Below, piece by piece: positions 13,001-23,889 of a DNA stretch of 64,000 bases (position 1 is its first letter; each line of letters starts with the position of its first letter). The notes beneath the pieces were generated by a model. It was not told the DNA's origin, did not search any database, and saw only the letters and a program-made list of their open reading frames with translations. The translations under genes were made by a program, and so were the position numbers. The DNA is taken from NCBI GenBank assembly GCA_022829145.1, contig CM040742.1, positions 5,083,658 to 5,147,657 on the forward strand, in the 5' to 3' direction. The DNA comes from Albula goreensis (taxonomy: Eukaryota > Chordata > Actinopteri > Albuliformes > Albulidae).

Positions 13001-13890
13001 TTTTGACCAGAAAGGGGATTTCTTGGGAATGCATTGAGATCACTCTACTCTCTATAGACAGACAGTAACAATGTAGGTTATCAACACAAGTGATCTGCAC
13101 AGCCGGGCAAAAAAAGAGTAACCCTAGAGATTCAGAACTCAAAGATATGAAAATGTGATCAACACACTGGTAGAATTGGCCTAGGCCCACTGTAATCAAT
13201 CTAGGCTCACCGTAACTGGAGTTACTGTCTCCCAAAAAATGGCCACTGATATTTGAATTGTTGTGATCTCTAGCTTTTGAGGAGCTGGATTATCAGAAAT
13301 ACTTACAAGCTGTAAACAAAACGTGGGAAAGACAATATAATGGGAACAAAAAATATAAAGATACTGAAAAGTTCAAGGAATTCTCATCTACTACAGTGAA
13401 CCCTTTACGTAACCCTTTGGTGGAATTATTATATTTTTTCGTATTTTTTGTTTAATTTCAAAATCAGCATTGTCACAGTGCAAAAGAAGTTTAAAATTCT
13501 CATCTTGAAAACTGTTTTTTATTTTTCTTCTGGCTTCTTAAAATTATTCATCAGTTGCACAATATTTGTCTCTTCAGGCTCATCGGGTTGCATCATTTAT
13601 CTCCTTTTAGCTCTTTACATTTTTGATCATGTATGTGGTCAAAATGCACACACACACAAGCGTTATTTGTGTACAGTGATACCGTACACTTCTGAGATTA
13701 AATGTGAAAACAATTCAGGATCCTTTATGACCTTAGGTGATGAGAGATGTGATTTTCTGATGTTATTTACAGGGGCCGTTCCCCAGAGTGGTACAACAAA
13801 ATCTTTGGACATCTCTGCGCTGTGGAGGTTGCTAGGATACGAGATTCCTTCCCAGTCCTGACGGCTCGGGGGCCAGAGACAAAATTGTGA
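936..13890 (+). CDS. stard8: stard8 (DLC3) RhoGAP-START protein, 12 exons, 5'-partial
   Basis: Joined exons (936-1017, 2175-2238, 2640-3937, 4086-4259, 6707-6866, 7930-8128, 8630-8840, 9939-10053, 10584-10805, 11422-11639, 12345-12521, 13773-13890) give one open frame of about 1011 residues ending in TGA. Domains in order: C-terminal part of a SAM domain (residues 1-40), serine-rich linker (50-480) with a VYDNVP tyrosine motif and an LDDILLHV LD-like motif, RhoGAP (about 540-760) with arginine finger in GIFRKSG, and START (about 770-1005). Family members inactivate RhoA-class GTPases at focal adhesions and junctions; this is known of the family, not shown here. STARD8 is preferred over DLC1 and STARD13 because of TAGNLAVCLAPSIFHLN, GDGHPIRLW, APPAVVLHRVLRERHLW and the GPETKL C-terminus. 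Human STARD8 is about 1,023 residues, so only the first SAM-coding exon(s) and 5'UTR are missing, presumably upstream of the window. Confidence 0.93.
1018..2639 (+). other. stard8 introns either side of the 64-bp exon
   Basis: Two introns (1018-2174 and 2239-2639) without repeats of note, apart from a short CTTC run near 1036-1053. Confidence 0.7.
2175..2238 (+). CDS. stard8: stard8 exon: end of SAM domain
   Basis: 64 bp. The split AG|G codon joins to read RRLTTLNKCASMKLEVHFQR, almost the textbook SAM-to-linker junction of this family. Acceptor ctgcaaag, donor gtaggt. Confidence 0.9.
2640..3937 (+). CDS. stard8: stard8 large linker exon
   Basis: 1298 bp, the large central exon typical of DLC genes. 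It starts SEDSEEDDLCAISDRWAFQR and carries a polyserine/alanine stretch at about 2750-2880 with higher GC than its surroundings. It contains the basic FLKRIESFKRK block, HKPGTFPKSLSFES, the tensin/SH2-type VYDNVP motif at 3573-3590, the LD-like motif at 3651-3674 and RRDSGVGASLTRPSR at its end. The frame runs past the donor (gtcaga) only to a stop at 3963-3965. Confidence 0.95.
4086..4259 (+). CDS. stard8: stard8 exon: conserved pre-GAP block
   Basis: 174 bp reading KLRWHSFQNSHRPS, then EINRQSAAQLNLLQKFSLLR, and ending KHGWSW. This block precedes the GAP domain in every DLC-family protein. Acceptor gttgcag, donor gtaagt. Confidence 0.94.
4260..6706 (+). other. stard8 intron, 2.4 kb
   Basis: Mostly AT-rich, unremarkable intron. 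Bases 4640-4880 are more complex in composition and open in both directions, but match no protein family I recognise; this block is listed as a possible conserved element. Confidence 0.6.
6707..6866 (+). CDS. stard8: stard8 exon: start of RhoGAP domain
   Basis: 160 bp reading TVPKFMKRSKVPDYRDKNVF, then NVQRSGQPLPQSIQQAMRYI, and ending RSQCVDQ. It contains the first helix of the RhoGAP fold. The donor after the CAG codon is gtacag. Confidence 0.94.
6867..8629 (+). other. stard8 introns around the arginine-finger exon
   Basis: Introns 6867-7929 and 8129-8629. A T-rich run lies at 7440-7460. No mobile element recognised. Confidence 0.6.
7930..8128 (+). CDS. stard8: stard8 exon: RhoGAP catalytic arginine
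   Basis: 199 bp. It reads VGIFRKSGVKSRIQALRQLN; the arginine of the FRKSG motif (codon 7942-7944) is the catalytic arginine finger. It continues YEGQSAYDVADMLKQYFRDL, then PEPVF, and ends in LQIYQ. Both GAP signatures are intact, so the protein should be catalytically competent. Confidence 0.95.
8630..8840 (+). CDS. stard8: stard8 exon: second half of RhoGAP domain
   Basis: 211 bp reading VPKDQCLQAAQATIILLPDE, then NREVLQTLLYFLSDIASAQ, and TAGNLAVCLAPSIFHLN, closest to STARD8 in the family. The donor is a weak gttgca, and a long TG/CG tract starts about 40 bp further on. Confidence 0.93.
8883..9034. repeat. TG/CG/CATG-rich alternating purine-pyrimidine tract
   Basis: About 150 bp of imperfect (TG)n mixed with GCGTGC and GCATGC units. 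It is nearly strict purine-pyrimidine alternation, the composition that can adopt Z-DNA. It lies in the stard8 intron 43 bp past the exon ending at 8840. Confidence 0.95.
9939..10053 (+). CDS. stard8: stard8 exon: end of RhoGAP domain
   Basis: 115 bp reading KPDQKDLNENMAATQGLSHM, then IVECKKLFQ, the usual DLC GAP-to-START transition. Acceptor cttgccag, donor gtatga. Confidence 0.93.
10584..10805 (+). CDS. stard8: stard8 exon: GAP-START linker and START start
   Basis: 222 bp, in phase at both ends. It begins IPHDMMLQSRNSYVAADAQP and ends TELSYKK. The exon is notably GC-rich against AT-rich introns. Confidence 0.9.
11422..11639 (+). CDS. stard8: stard8 exon: START domain core
   Basis: 218 bp reading VGDGHPIRLWKVLTEIEAPP, AVVLHRVLRERHLWDDDLL, and SMAPHPRRDFVVLR. 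APPAVVLHRVLRERxLWD and the MAPHP block are characteristic of STARD8. Confidence 0.94.
12345..12521 (+). CDS. stard8: stard8 exon: START domain
   Basis: 177 bp reading RWSSDLPRGGCLLVSSSVDH and SRYLIEPCGAGRSRLTHYCR. The donor gtcagt is followed at once by a short TC microsatellite (12523-12545). Confidence 0.93.
13773..13890 (+). CDS. stard8: stard8 terminal coding exon
   Basis: 118 bp to the stop. It reads GRSPEWYNKIFGHLCAVEVA, then RIRDSFPVLTARGPETKL and TGA at 13888-13890. The GPETKL end matches STARD8 and STARD13. Confidence 0.94.
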
Positions 13891-16349
13891 GGCTGGGGCC
13901 ATCACTTGCAGAGGCTCAAACTGAATCACCATTGTGTATTAGTAATTTTGAGGAATTATGCGCTCCAACAAATATATATTTTTTGTCCAAATGGGAATCT
14001 GAGTTTTATTAAAATGGGAAGAGCAACAGACGACCTCCAGGAGCAAAAGAAACCAGCGTCTGCCCCCGAAAGAAGTCTACACATCTGTATTTTGTGAGAT
14101 GTGAAGGCCACACTTTTCTTTTCACTTAATGTTTCACATGCAGGGAATTTTAAAAGAACTACTAACCCTCACTCATACATACTCACACATAACAAGAAAA
14201 AAGGCAAGCAGAAGCATAATCTGTGTTCATCAAAAGGAATGCCTAGTGACCTTGAGGATTTAAAAGCCATAGCTCAAATTTGGTAATATAGAGACACTGC
14301 ATCATATCAGACAAAATATGTTTACAAACAACTTGTGACAATGCAGGGGAATATAGTTTCATTATCCCAGTATAATTTTTGTCTGATATTTTGCTTCTGA
14401 AAGAGTGCTGTCTTAGGAAAAGCGTGTTGTAACAACGCCGATTATTCCTTGAACATGGCCTTTCTGCACTACTATTGCTAATTCTAAAATCTTGAAAATT
14501 TAAAATGTTATTTATTCACAAATATGATGGGTGGCTGTTCAGTAGCTATTTTATATGTGCATACCTTTTCATAACTCAGGAGCGGTCTTTAAATTAACCA
14601 TAGCCACCCTATATCTTTTGACTTATTTGCTTGCAAACTACATAAATGTGTTATTTTGAGACTGCACTGCTCAAACAAGAATAATATATTTTACTTGTAA
14701 TTATATTGTAAATATATTTAGTGTGATAGCTGCTTAAGGCACAGTGGTGCCGAAATCAATGATCTGACTGTTGGAAAAGGAAAAAGAAGCGCCTTGTAGT
14801 TGCACACTCATGGGTGATGTACTATTGGCGCAGGGATAGCGTTCGCTCTTTAAACGACGTGCATGTGAAAGCCCGCCTCGGTCTTCACATTCGCATCGAT
14901 CTCGTAGTATTAATACCTAATATGACCCCTGACAGAGAGAATGCCCTCGGCAATCGGTTTGTTTTGATTTCGTCTCTTGGATGTCTTAAAAGCTGAATAA
15001 TCTTGATTAAGTTATTTGTTTATTATTTTTTTTTTGTTTGTATTTTAGTTGCGAAAAGTGTTGCAGTGCGTCTTCTTTCTTTAAAATTTGATCTTGACGG
15101 GGGTATGTTTCTGGAATGCCGCACTGAGCATCTTGTCAGTTTAACGGGAAGCTGTATTTCAGGTTTTGAGGTGAACCCAGCAAACAGATTTTGTTTTGTT
15201 TTGTAACTGAGTCACTGACCAATCAAATGGCCATTCGTGATGGGGATCAGATCATTCATCGTGACCCCCAGTAGGCAAAGTGCAGATTTTTTTCGATATA
15301 TACAAAACTGGTAAAGCAGAAGAAAGGAAGTGTATTGTGTGCGTGTGTGTGCATATGTGTATGTGTGGTTTGGGTGGGCAAAGAATTGCTTTTCCTTTAT
15401 CAGTATTTTATTTATGTCTGTTTGTTTGCTCAGCCATTTTGTGTGTCAGTCATGTTGTTCGATTTGTTGGGCATTGTGTATTACAATTCATTCTTGTTCA
15501 TAATGTAAATCAAAACCTGTATGTCTTTCCCTTTGGTTGTGTTTTGTACTTGAAAAACTGTCACCGTAATGAAAACGAATCACGATAGAATTGTTTGTTA
15601 TGTGTCAAACTGGTTAGTGGCCATCAGCACCCTTTTTTGTATGTATGTATGTGTTTTATACATGGAAAGATGTAATCAATTGATAAAAAAAAAAATTACA
15701 TCAAAAATCAAACATGAAACAGGCTTTCAAAATGTTTTATATAAATGGCTTTTTCTTACATTGTTTTTTTTTTTATTTTTGCTTTCCTTGCTTTTGTGCT
15801 ATCAGAACTCCTTTTGAAACTGCGTCCTTGAAGCAGTTTGAAACATAATGCACTTCATAACAGTTCAAAATTCAAGTGACACACACATTGACTGAATGTA
15901 TCGGGGCAGTCATTCACAAACTGTCATTCACAACAGTCAGATGAAACACTCTGCTTGTTTCTTGCACTTGCTGTCGTGTGAACGTAGGTATGCTGACGTG
16001 TGCTTGTAGCATTTAAAATATGTTGAATAAAGGTTGATGGAAGAAAAGCACATTAAGTGCATCCTGTTCTCAAGCAGTTTGGAAATCCCCGTATATCCCT
16101 ATGGGTTTTTTTTTTAAAGAAAATACAACTAAAAGGCTACAAAGATTATGGCTTGTCCTTGTATATCAAGATTACTGAGTCATAACTCCCGTATTGAACC
16201 ATTTTGAACATGCAGGTACATTTACCAGCACCTTGGACGTTTTCATTAATTTATTTGTACTCTGCCTGTTTCATTTCTATGCAGTTTTTTTCTAACAAAC
16301 TATTTGACTACCTATGTATATTATATTGTTTTTGAAAAATATTAATAAA
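13891..16349 (+). other. stard8: probable stard8 3'UTR
   Basis: No further coding exon is visible after the stop. The sequence is T-rich with an AATAAA at 16026-16031 and another at 16344-16349; either could end the transcript. The extent is inferred only from these signals. Confidence 0.5.
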
Positions 16350-16639
16350 ATTTGGCTAAAGATTTTTTTTTCTGCTGTAGATCACTTTGTGTTTGTCTGT
16401 GAACTTAGCATTATTGCACAATTGTGGTGAAGAATAACATATATTGCTAGCCCTCTTTGTGCTGGGTCAGATAGACTCGGGCCTCATTTATAAAGATGTT
16501 CTATTCCGTCTTGAACTTGACTAAAAGATGGATGGGCGTTGAGAATTTAAGTTCAATATTTTCTATTTTCGGCCGCACTTTCGTGTCATAACTGTTTCGA
16601 GAAAGCCTAGCACCTGATATACCCACTCTTGATGTAAAA

Positions 16640-17345
16640 TACTGGCAGGTACCCCCAAATTTTACAGAAGAAGGGTTTGAGCTTTTCTTGGTCCGCTTTT
16701 TTGCTAGTGTGCGAGTGGACGGGCACAAGTACCTTATCGAGGATGGTATTCTGTACATCGATGGGTCATGCACTGAAAGTACATTGATATATGTTGACCA
16801 TTGGGATTGCACATAGCACACACGCTGCCATGAGCAGGACATGTAGGCCAGCAAAAGACCTGTTTGTGAGCTACTGCATGTTTTTTCTGTCCCACTATGT
16901 ACACATAAGTCTAGCGCTATGTTAACACCTGTCCTGAGTGCCAGGAAACAAGTGCTCTCTGGACACCCATGTGTGTCCCTCACCCATTATCACTCCCTTC
17001 CAGGAAACCACTATGGACATCGTAGGCCCATTACTGAAGAACAACACTGGGTACCAGTTTATACTTGGCGACTGTGACTATGTTGTTTTCCAGAGACTCT
17101 TTCTCTGTGTACTCTTACCACTCCCAATATCGTCTCAGCCCTTGTCCAGTTGTCCCCTTGTGCTGGTGGTCCTTACCAACCGGGGGGGAACTTCATCTCC
17201 CGGCTACGGAAGCAGCTCCACAACAGCTGAGAATTCCTGCCATTCTAACTACTCGCTACCACCAGCAAACGGATGGCCTTGTGGAGAGGTATATTCACAT
17301 GCTCAAAGTCATGCTGCAGAATTTTTTAGAAGCACTGCAGGTCTT
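16640..17345 (+). mobile_element. Ty3/gypsy LTR retrotransposon relic (integrase region)
   Basis: Frameshifted fragments in gypsy pol order: HKYLIEDGILYIDG near 16713, a TCPECQ-like zinc-finger end near 16925-16950, TMDIVGPLL near 17010 and YHQQTDGLVERYIHMLK near 17260-17310. Several shifts and stops break it, and no LTRs are seen. Confidence 0.7.
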
Positions 17346-20300
17346 TAGAAGTATTAATATGGAGAGGGAGACTTCAGATCCACCACAAATTAATTTGCAT
17401 TTTTGTTTGTTCATTCTATAATACTGTTTGCTTCTTGTTTTATTTCATATCTTTACTGTTTAGGGCTTTATTTGAACTGCTTGATTGGGATTTCATCAAT
17501 TCTGACTCAAAAAAGTTAGGTTAAGGAGTAATGTTGAAATGATCCAAAAGAGATGCACATTGTAATGCTTATTAAAATCAAATTTCACAATACTTAAACT
17601 GATGAAAATACATTCTTTTTTAGTATCTCAGTCCAGCTCCTGTTTGAATGCAGTTTAGCCTTAATCCATTCATTAAAATTTCAATGTTTGTAAACTCCAA
17701 GCAGGAAACAAGCTTCATATAATTAGTCATATTATTCCAGTGAATATATTCATACATTTTACATATGTGTAAGCAGACAGAAGAGAACGTAAGAGAACGA
17801 CTGTCCATATTTTGGTACGCAATATCATAATCACTGATCATTTGCGTACATAAGGGAGAGTGTAAAAGCAATGTATGCATTTGCTTAATGGATTTACGTT
17901 AAAACTGTCATTTAAGGTCAATGGGAAATATATTGTCTGTTGTTCCTCATATACTTTGTACTACATCACACACCCAATGCAGCTCAGCTAGCTAGAGGCT
18001 ATTGGAATCAGTGCTCTTCATCAGTCTTGTGACAAGGCGTGGATAATTGCAACACACTCCGAGAGAAGCTGTTTGAAATTTTGGGGTCTGTTTATTTAAA
18101 TGGATGTCAGTAATAACATAACAGAGAATGAAAAAAATCACATTTATGTGGGATCTCCTTAGGGTATGTGGCAATTATTTGATTACACTGAGTTCACGTC
18201 TGTGCAGTGGTGATCATAGTTGAACAGTAAAACTGCCCCGGATATAATTTGTATGAAATTTCAATGTGACCATAATCTTTCTGCAATTAAATTTTGACTG
18301 CCTGCCCTCCTGACATATTCTAGATGTAATTACTGCCTGCATTTTTTTTCAAACAGATTGGTGACCTGTAGAACTCTTCAATGTGTAGAAAAGAAACTGC
18401 GGATCACTGCCTGACAGTTTAATTTTGCATGACCTCCCCGGAAGTGAGCTTGGATCACCATTTCATTGAATTTATTCCGACAAACGGTCACTTGGAAAAG
18501 GAACTTAGAAAAGGACTCTCTCTTGGCCGAGGTGGAGCGAAGTCCTTGAGCAAGCTACTGCAGTAGACATGGACATGACAGCAAATATGAACACAGTGCC
18601 AAGGTGTTGAAGCTCCCACCTTCCATCTCAACCCCCTACACTCATTTAATGCCATGAGGGTACCATAACCTAACATTGATATATATTTTGCTCATCAGCC
18701 ATGAACTTATTTCCTGTTTTACAATTAATGTGCACATAATTTGAAGGGTTCAGCTGAACTCTGGGAAATACCAAAAGCAAATACCAAAAGCAAATTCCAA
18801 AATACCAAAAGGAAATACCAAAAGCACTGTTGGACAAGGTGGGGATATAGAGCAGGTAGTATGAAAACAATCCACTATCAAACAAAGTAACCTTAGGGAT
18901 CGTCCAACTTTTTCTTGAAGTGGCAGTTGGCTGTGGTGATCCAAAAGATAAAAGTGAGGCTTTGTCGCTGTTCAACTATAAGTTCACTCTTGCTATGGGC
19001 ATATGATATGATACCTTGTATGTCAAGAGCTCTGTTAGTTAGAGTCCTCAGTCTCATGTACAGTTTCAGCTTTGCTGCAGATTAAGGGATTAATTGACTT
19101 TACAAAGACACACAGACACACTAGATTTACCTCTGAAAAAGTAACCACAACAAAGGTTACTTCTGAGATGGATACTGAACTGTTATTTTAGGTGTGAATA
19201 ATAACTGAGGTTTACATCACACTGAGTGTAACCCACAGCATATATGTTGGATACCTTCTTATAATAGTGGACGAGGCTTTTTCAGGTCTCCGTTCACATT
19301 ATTAATGTAGCATGAGCTCAGTAACACATGACCCGAGAACGCAGTGTGTTTTGGGCCGAGTGATGAGATGACTGACAGAGCATCGCAAGACCACGACAAG
19401 GAAATGCTCCTCAATAAACCGAGGGTATTCTACGGGATGAATCCTGAAGGGATAAAACATCCACTTCAGACATTTCATTTTCTCAAAAGGATTACGGGTA
19501 CTTTCCCCAGCTGTGGAATGGCTCTGAGGATTTTGTCGGCTATCTCCAGTCGCGGTATCGTCGAATGAGTAGAGGCTATCTGCACAGGTCCAGGACCATG
19601 GTCTGAGGCTTATGAAGCTGATGCAATTTGACACTGTTCATTTCAATCGACCAAAAAGTCACTGAGTAACACATTTTAGAAGTCTCTACTAAAACATGTT
19701 AATAATCAATGAACCAAACAGATTTCAAACTTGACACTCTAATCTAATGAGATGAGAAATAAGGGAACTTTCATATGACTAAAACAGCTGGCAGAAATTT
19801 AAGAAAAATCACCTGTAAAAATAAATATAAACTCAAAAAAGGAATAAAAAGGATAATATGACAAAACATGTAAATATCCAACTAAAATACACAAGATAAA
19901 TACACAAGATATATAAAGTAAATACACTAAGATGACTTGTTATACAAAAACAGTGTTCAATGTCTTTATTCATATCCAGCTGAACAGTGAGCATGCACAA
20001 AATAGCAAACATTTATTTGAGCATTCTAATTTCTCACCTGATCTTTTCTTGTATCATTCTGCATGTAGATTAACCTGAAAATAAAGCTGATGGATCATAT
20101 TCAATTTTTATGCAAGAGACAAAGGAGTGACAGCTCTATCTGTTGCCTGGGGGAAAGTGGAAAAGGTCTGTTTTTTAAATTAAAATCATCATTATGTAAA
20201 ATGCAACCCTTTTTTCCATTGCAAATAAAGGCAATAATCTTCCATAAACAAACTGATAAAAATGAAGTTTATATTTCAATTATTTAATAAAAAACAGCGA

Positions 20301-20640
20301 ATGCATCGGTAATTGTGTATGGTGTGATAAATGTCCCTAAAAGGAGGCCATCAGACCTCAGATTATACAATTTCATAAAGATGTAAGTAATAATAATAAT
20401 AATAATAATAATGATAATAATAATCATAGATACTTGACTGTCTCAGTGTCAATGAAAGTGGCTTTGCATCTTCACATAGTTTTGTAAAAATTAATTAACA
20501 ATTGTATAATTTCAGAGATAAAACCCATAGTTCACTATTTTGTGGTACAAAAAGGCAAATTATCTCACCTGTGGTTTTAATAAAGGAAAAAGAAAAAAAG
20601 CATAGTGATTTGACACTGTGCTCACATTTTTAGATTCTCA
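17346..20640. other. intergenic, largely unrecognised
   Basis: AT-rich spacer between the two convergent genes. A short AAATACCAAAAGC-type tandem lies at 18768-18830 and a TAA/ATG triplet run at 20386-20425. No gene or RNA recognised. Confidence 0.55.
20386..20425. repeat. (TAA)n microsatellite
   Basis: About 13 near-perfect TAA units with one ATG interruption. Confidence 0.95.
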
Positions 20641-22396
20641 GGGCCAAATTTACTAAGGAATAGTCGCAGCATAAATATATTCACTATATAGCGACACCTT
20701 TGTGGTTGTAAACACTGGTCTAACAACATACAACAATAAGGTTCTTGGAATAAGGTTATTTATTTAATTTAATATATTTATTAGCCTTTACCAGAATTTT
20801 GTCTTGCACCCAAGTGCCAGAGCTCTTATAAAATACATATGCAAATAGTTACATACATAATACATACATAAATAGGACAAACAACATGCAACAATATACC
20901 AGTCATACAACATAAACAATATACTAAACATGTGTACCATGAATGGGACCATCAAACAAAACAAAGATTGTAAGTGCTGGATCCCATGGTACAGGACACT
21001 GTGCATTTCTGTAGTTTGAGAGCGAAGAGAATCCTACAGTGTCTTGTTAAGGAGCTTGATGCTCCTTGGGATAAATGTCGTCAGTGCTCTATTGGTTCTA
21101 AGTTTGGGCATTGAGAAGTGTCGACCAGAAGGCAGCAGCGCGAACTCGCTGTGAAGGATGCAGGTGGGATCATAAGCGATGCATTGTGCCAGATTTAAAG
21201 TAAATCTGTCACCGAGGGCAGAGATTCACATGAAATTGGATTCAGAAGATGCCAGTTTATTGGAAATATCGATGATCTTATTGAGTTTATTTTTATTTTG
21301 CATAGACAGTGAGCCACGACAGGCATGAATGCAGAAATTTAGGATGCTTTGAATGAAACTTTGGTAAAAGAGAGATAGGAGAATGTTATCCACATTATAA
21401 GACCACGGTTTTCTCATGAGGAATAACCTTTGCTGAGCTTTGCTACAGACTCTGTCCATGTTAGAGTTCCAGTTTATCTTATTATAAATAGTTGTCCCAA
21501 GATATTTGTTTTCGGAAACTGCCTCAGCCTCCTCCCCATTTATTATTAGAGCTGTGTGATCTATGTTTCCTGTTCTGAAGTCAAGATGCATCTCTTTTGT
21601 TTTCTTAGTGTTCAGAATGAATGAGTTGTCAGCACACCATTTAACAAAGGTAGCTATTTCCTGTAGGTAGCTTACTTCACTATGAGTTAGAAGGCAAATT
21701 AAAGCAACATCATCTGAAAATTTTGGACAATGGCTAATTTGACTGTTAGTGTACAAAATAAACAACAGCGTGGCTAACACATTCCGCTTGCTCCACCCTC
21801 TCACTGTCTGTAGATTGAGGTATTCCTGAAAATATAGCTGCCATGATGTACCTCGCAACGACATTTGTGAACCTGTACATTCATGGGATATGTATTTGTT
21901 TGTTGTATTATTCAACAACAAACCTGTTAGCCAATGCAACTTCACTTTGAAAAGATGCGGCAATACCACAGCCGACAGAGAATTTGATCTACGGGTGCGT
22001 GGCTTAAGTTCCTCCCATAGTGCGATTATCCAGTGACTGCATGACCTGTGTAATATCACGTCGTTATTTGCTGCTATGTTAACTGACAGACATAATTCTT
22101 GGATGAGGCCAAATTTCCGGCCGCTTTCAGAATTCATAGAAATTCCCCCGCAAAGACGATTGTCGCAGTTCCTGCAAGGCTTAGTAAATTGGATGGAATA
22201 CTTAATTGGCCTCATTTACGATATCTCCACCCCATTTCAGCACCTTCATCCAAGGTATACATATGCATGAACAGATGAATCAAGTGGAAAGTTGCAAAGT
22301 GACATAGCAACCACAGATTCAATTTTAAATGCAATTTCACCAATTGGTTGCTTTTACGTCTGAAAAGCAGTCGCAATCCTTTAGTAAATCTGGCCC
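20641..22396. mobile_element. TIR-bounded composite repeat enclosing a LINE relic
   Basis: The left end GGGCCAAATTTACTAAGGAA (20641) and the reverse complement of the right end, GGGCCAGATTTACTAAAGGA (22396 inward), are imperfect inverted repeats of about 30 bp, both continuing into GTCGCAGC/GCGACTGC. This looks like a DNA transposon (Harbinger-like ends are one possibility) carrying a LINE copy. No clean target duplication was found. Confidence 0.6.
21014..21830 (-). mobile_element. non-LTR retrotransposon RT relic (CR1/L2/Rex-like)
   Basis: Minus-strand reading contains a YxDD-type FSDDVALI, KWCADNSFILNTKKTKEM, KYLGTTI, AQQRLFLMRK and SFIQSILNF, the order of a fish LINE reverse transcriptase end. 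A separate frame gives the C-terminus FALLPSGRHFSMPKLRTNRA, then LTTFIPRSIKLLN and stop (near 21020). A frameshift near 21226 separates the two. Confidence 0.8.
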
Positions 22397-23683
22397 CCAG
22401 AGTTTATTACAGGGTATGTTTTATACATTTTGGTTCCACATTGTAGAAATTACACTTATGCACTTTTTTGTGTAACCCTAGTTTTAAGAGAGCTTTCAGA
22501 ATGTAGTCTTGATTCAAGCCTTTTGTTAACATACCACCTCATCTTGGAAACATTGTGGTATGGGTGTTTTGGTTTGACCATGGATGGCTGCCACAGGTTT
22601 CAGCTCACCTGTCTTCATTGATGATGTAACTGCTGATAGCACCAGCAGAACAAATCCTGAAGTTTACAGGAAAACTTTTTAACTTCTCAGCTTCAAGCAA
22701 CTGCCTCAGAACTCATTGGATGGCGCTTCATGTTACGGCAAGACAATGATTCCATCCTGCTAAAGTAACAAAGGATTTACTCAACACCAGAAACCTGTAC
22801 GTTTTTGACTGGGCGAGGAGTCTATCAATCTGAATCCACTTAAAAATACATTTCATATGCTGAAGAAAAAACGTAAGGCGACTAGCCCCTGAAACAAGCA
22901 GGAGCTGAAGGTAGCTGCAGTACAGGCCTAGATACAGCATCACCAGAGAAGATACTCAACACCTGGTGATGTGTGTGAGTCACAGAGTTAAAGCAGACAT
23001 TGCACGCAAAGGATATGCCATAAAGTAATAAACATGAATACTTTAGTGCACATAATGTTCGGTGTTAGTTATAAGGCAGAGAAATCTATCGAGCCTGATC
23101 TCTCGAGACTGTATCAAGCCTATCCAAAAGAGGTTAGGTAAATCAAAGAGAGTATTCAAAGCCTTTTGAATATAGTTTTATCACAATTCACCATCAAAAC
23201 CAAAAGTTCAATGCAATAGTGCTATTCTCACCAGAATGAATGTATATTAAAATGACTCTTTCAAGCAAGCAATCCCATCCATGAAAAGACTGCCGGCATA
23301 CATGTGCTGTTTACTGGGTTTGCGTGTCTACAACGTGCAAGGAAAGTACAAGCACCACACACATTCTCACTTTACAGCAAGATGATACCATTTTAATATG
23401 GAGCAAAAGCTATTTCAAACCACTGAACTGGGTCAATATGACACAAGAGGTAAAGTCAAAAAAACAGACACAGGATGTTAAAATGGCAAGATTTTTGTCC
23501 TCTTTGCCCCGACCTGCGAAGTCTGGCGTTTTCTCAGTAAAGTTCTTCCCACTGGTTGCTTTCAGCACCATGACAGTGAATCGCTGTTCCGGTGAACAGC
23601 TTTCCGTTAACCCCTCCCCAGCAACCCAGTTCCAGCCAATCCCTCAGATAAGGCATCGATTTAACATCCTCCAGCAGCCGCTG
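22397..23683. other. intergenic and rxfp2l 3' flank
   Basis: No gene recognised. Part of 23400-23683 is probably rxfp2l 3'UTR. The open frame on the plus strand at 23324-23857 is antisense to the last exon and not treated as a gene. Confidence 0.5.
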
Positions 23684-23889
23684 CTAGGGGTTGGTGCTAG
23701 GGAGCGCTTCCTGCGTGTAGATGGTGGAGATGTTTCGTGGGGTCTCCTTCAGCGACGCCCTCTGCCATTTCATTTGCAGGCACAGTTTGATGTGCTCCTG
23801 GAAGGAGCTGGTGGTGATGGTGTAGAGGATGGGGTTCAGGGCGCTGTTGATGGGTAGGATGAAGATCACCACCCACAAAATTATTGTAC
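23684..23889 (-). CDS. rxfp2l: rxfp2l exon 18: TM7 and C-terminal tail
   Basis: 206 bp to a TAG stop (23686-23684). Reads [20 protein letters not shown], with the NPxxY-type NPILY, then a tail of about 45 residues with [14 protein letters not shown] and several Ser/Thr. The tail is shorter than in human RXFP1/2; one cysteine could be palmitoylated. A minus-strand ATTAAA at 23397-23392 is a possible poly(A) signal. Confidence 0.94.

Larger units (their letters stand above)
9035..13772 (+). other. stard8 introns between RhoGAP end and last exon
   Basis: Introns 8841-9938, 10054-10583, 10806-11421, 11640-12344 and 12522-13772 hold AT-rich sequence with poly-T at 11357-11372 and a TC run at 12523-12545. 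No further coding exon or element was recognised. Confidence 0.6.

Noticed and set aside
936-13890. Calling the first gene STARD13 or DLC1
   Set aside because: Family domains are shared, but TAGNLAVCLAPSIFHLN, GLSHMI, APPAVVLHRVLRERHLWD and LPRGGCLLVS match STARD8 best as I recall the three proteins.
23324-23857. 177-codon plus-strand frame
   Set aside because: It overlaps the last receptor exon in antisense and shows no family motif.
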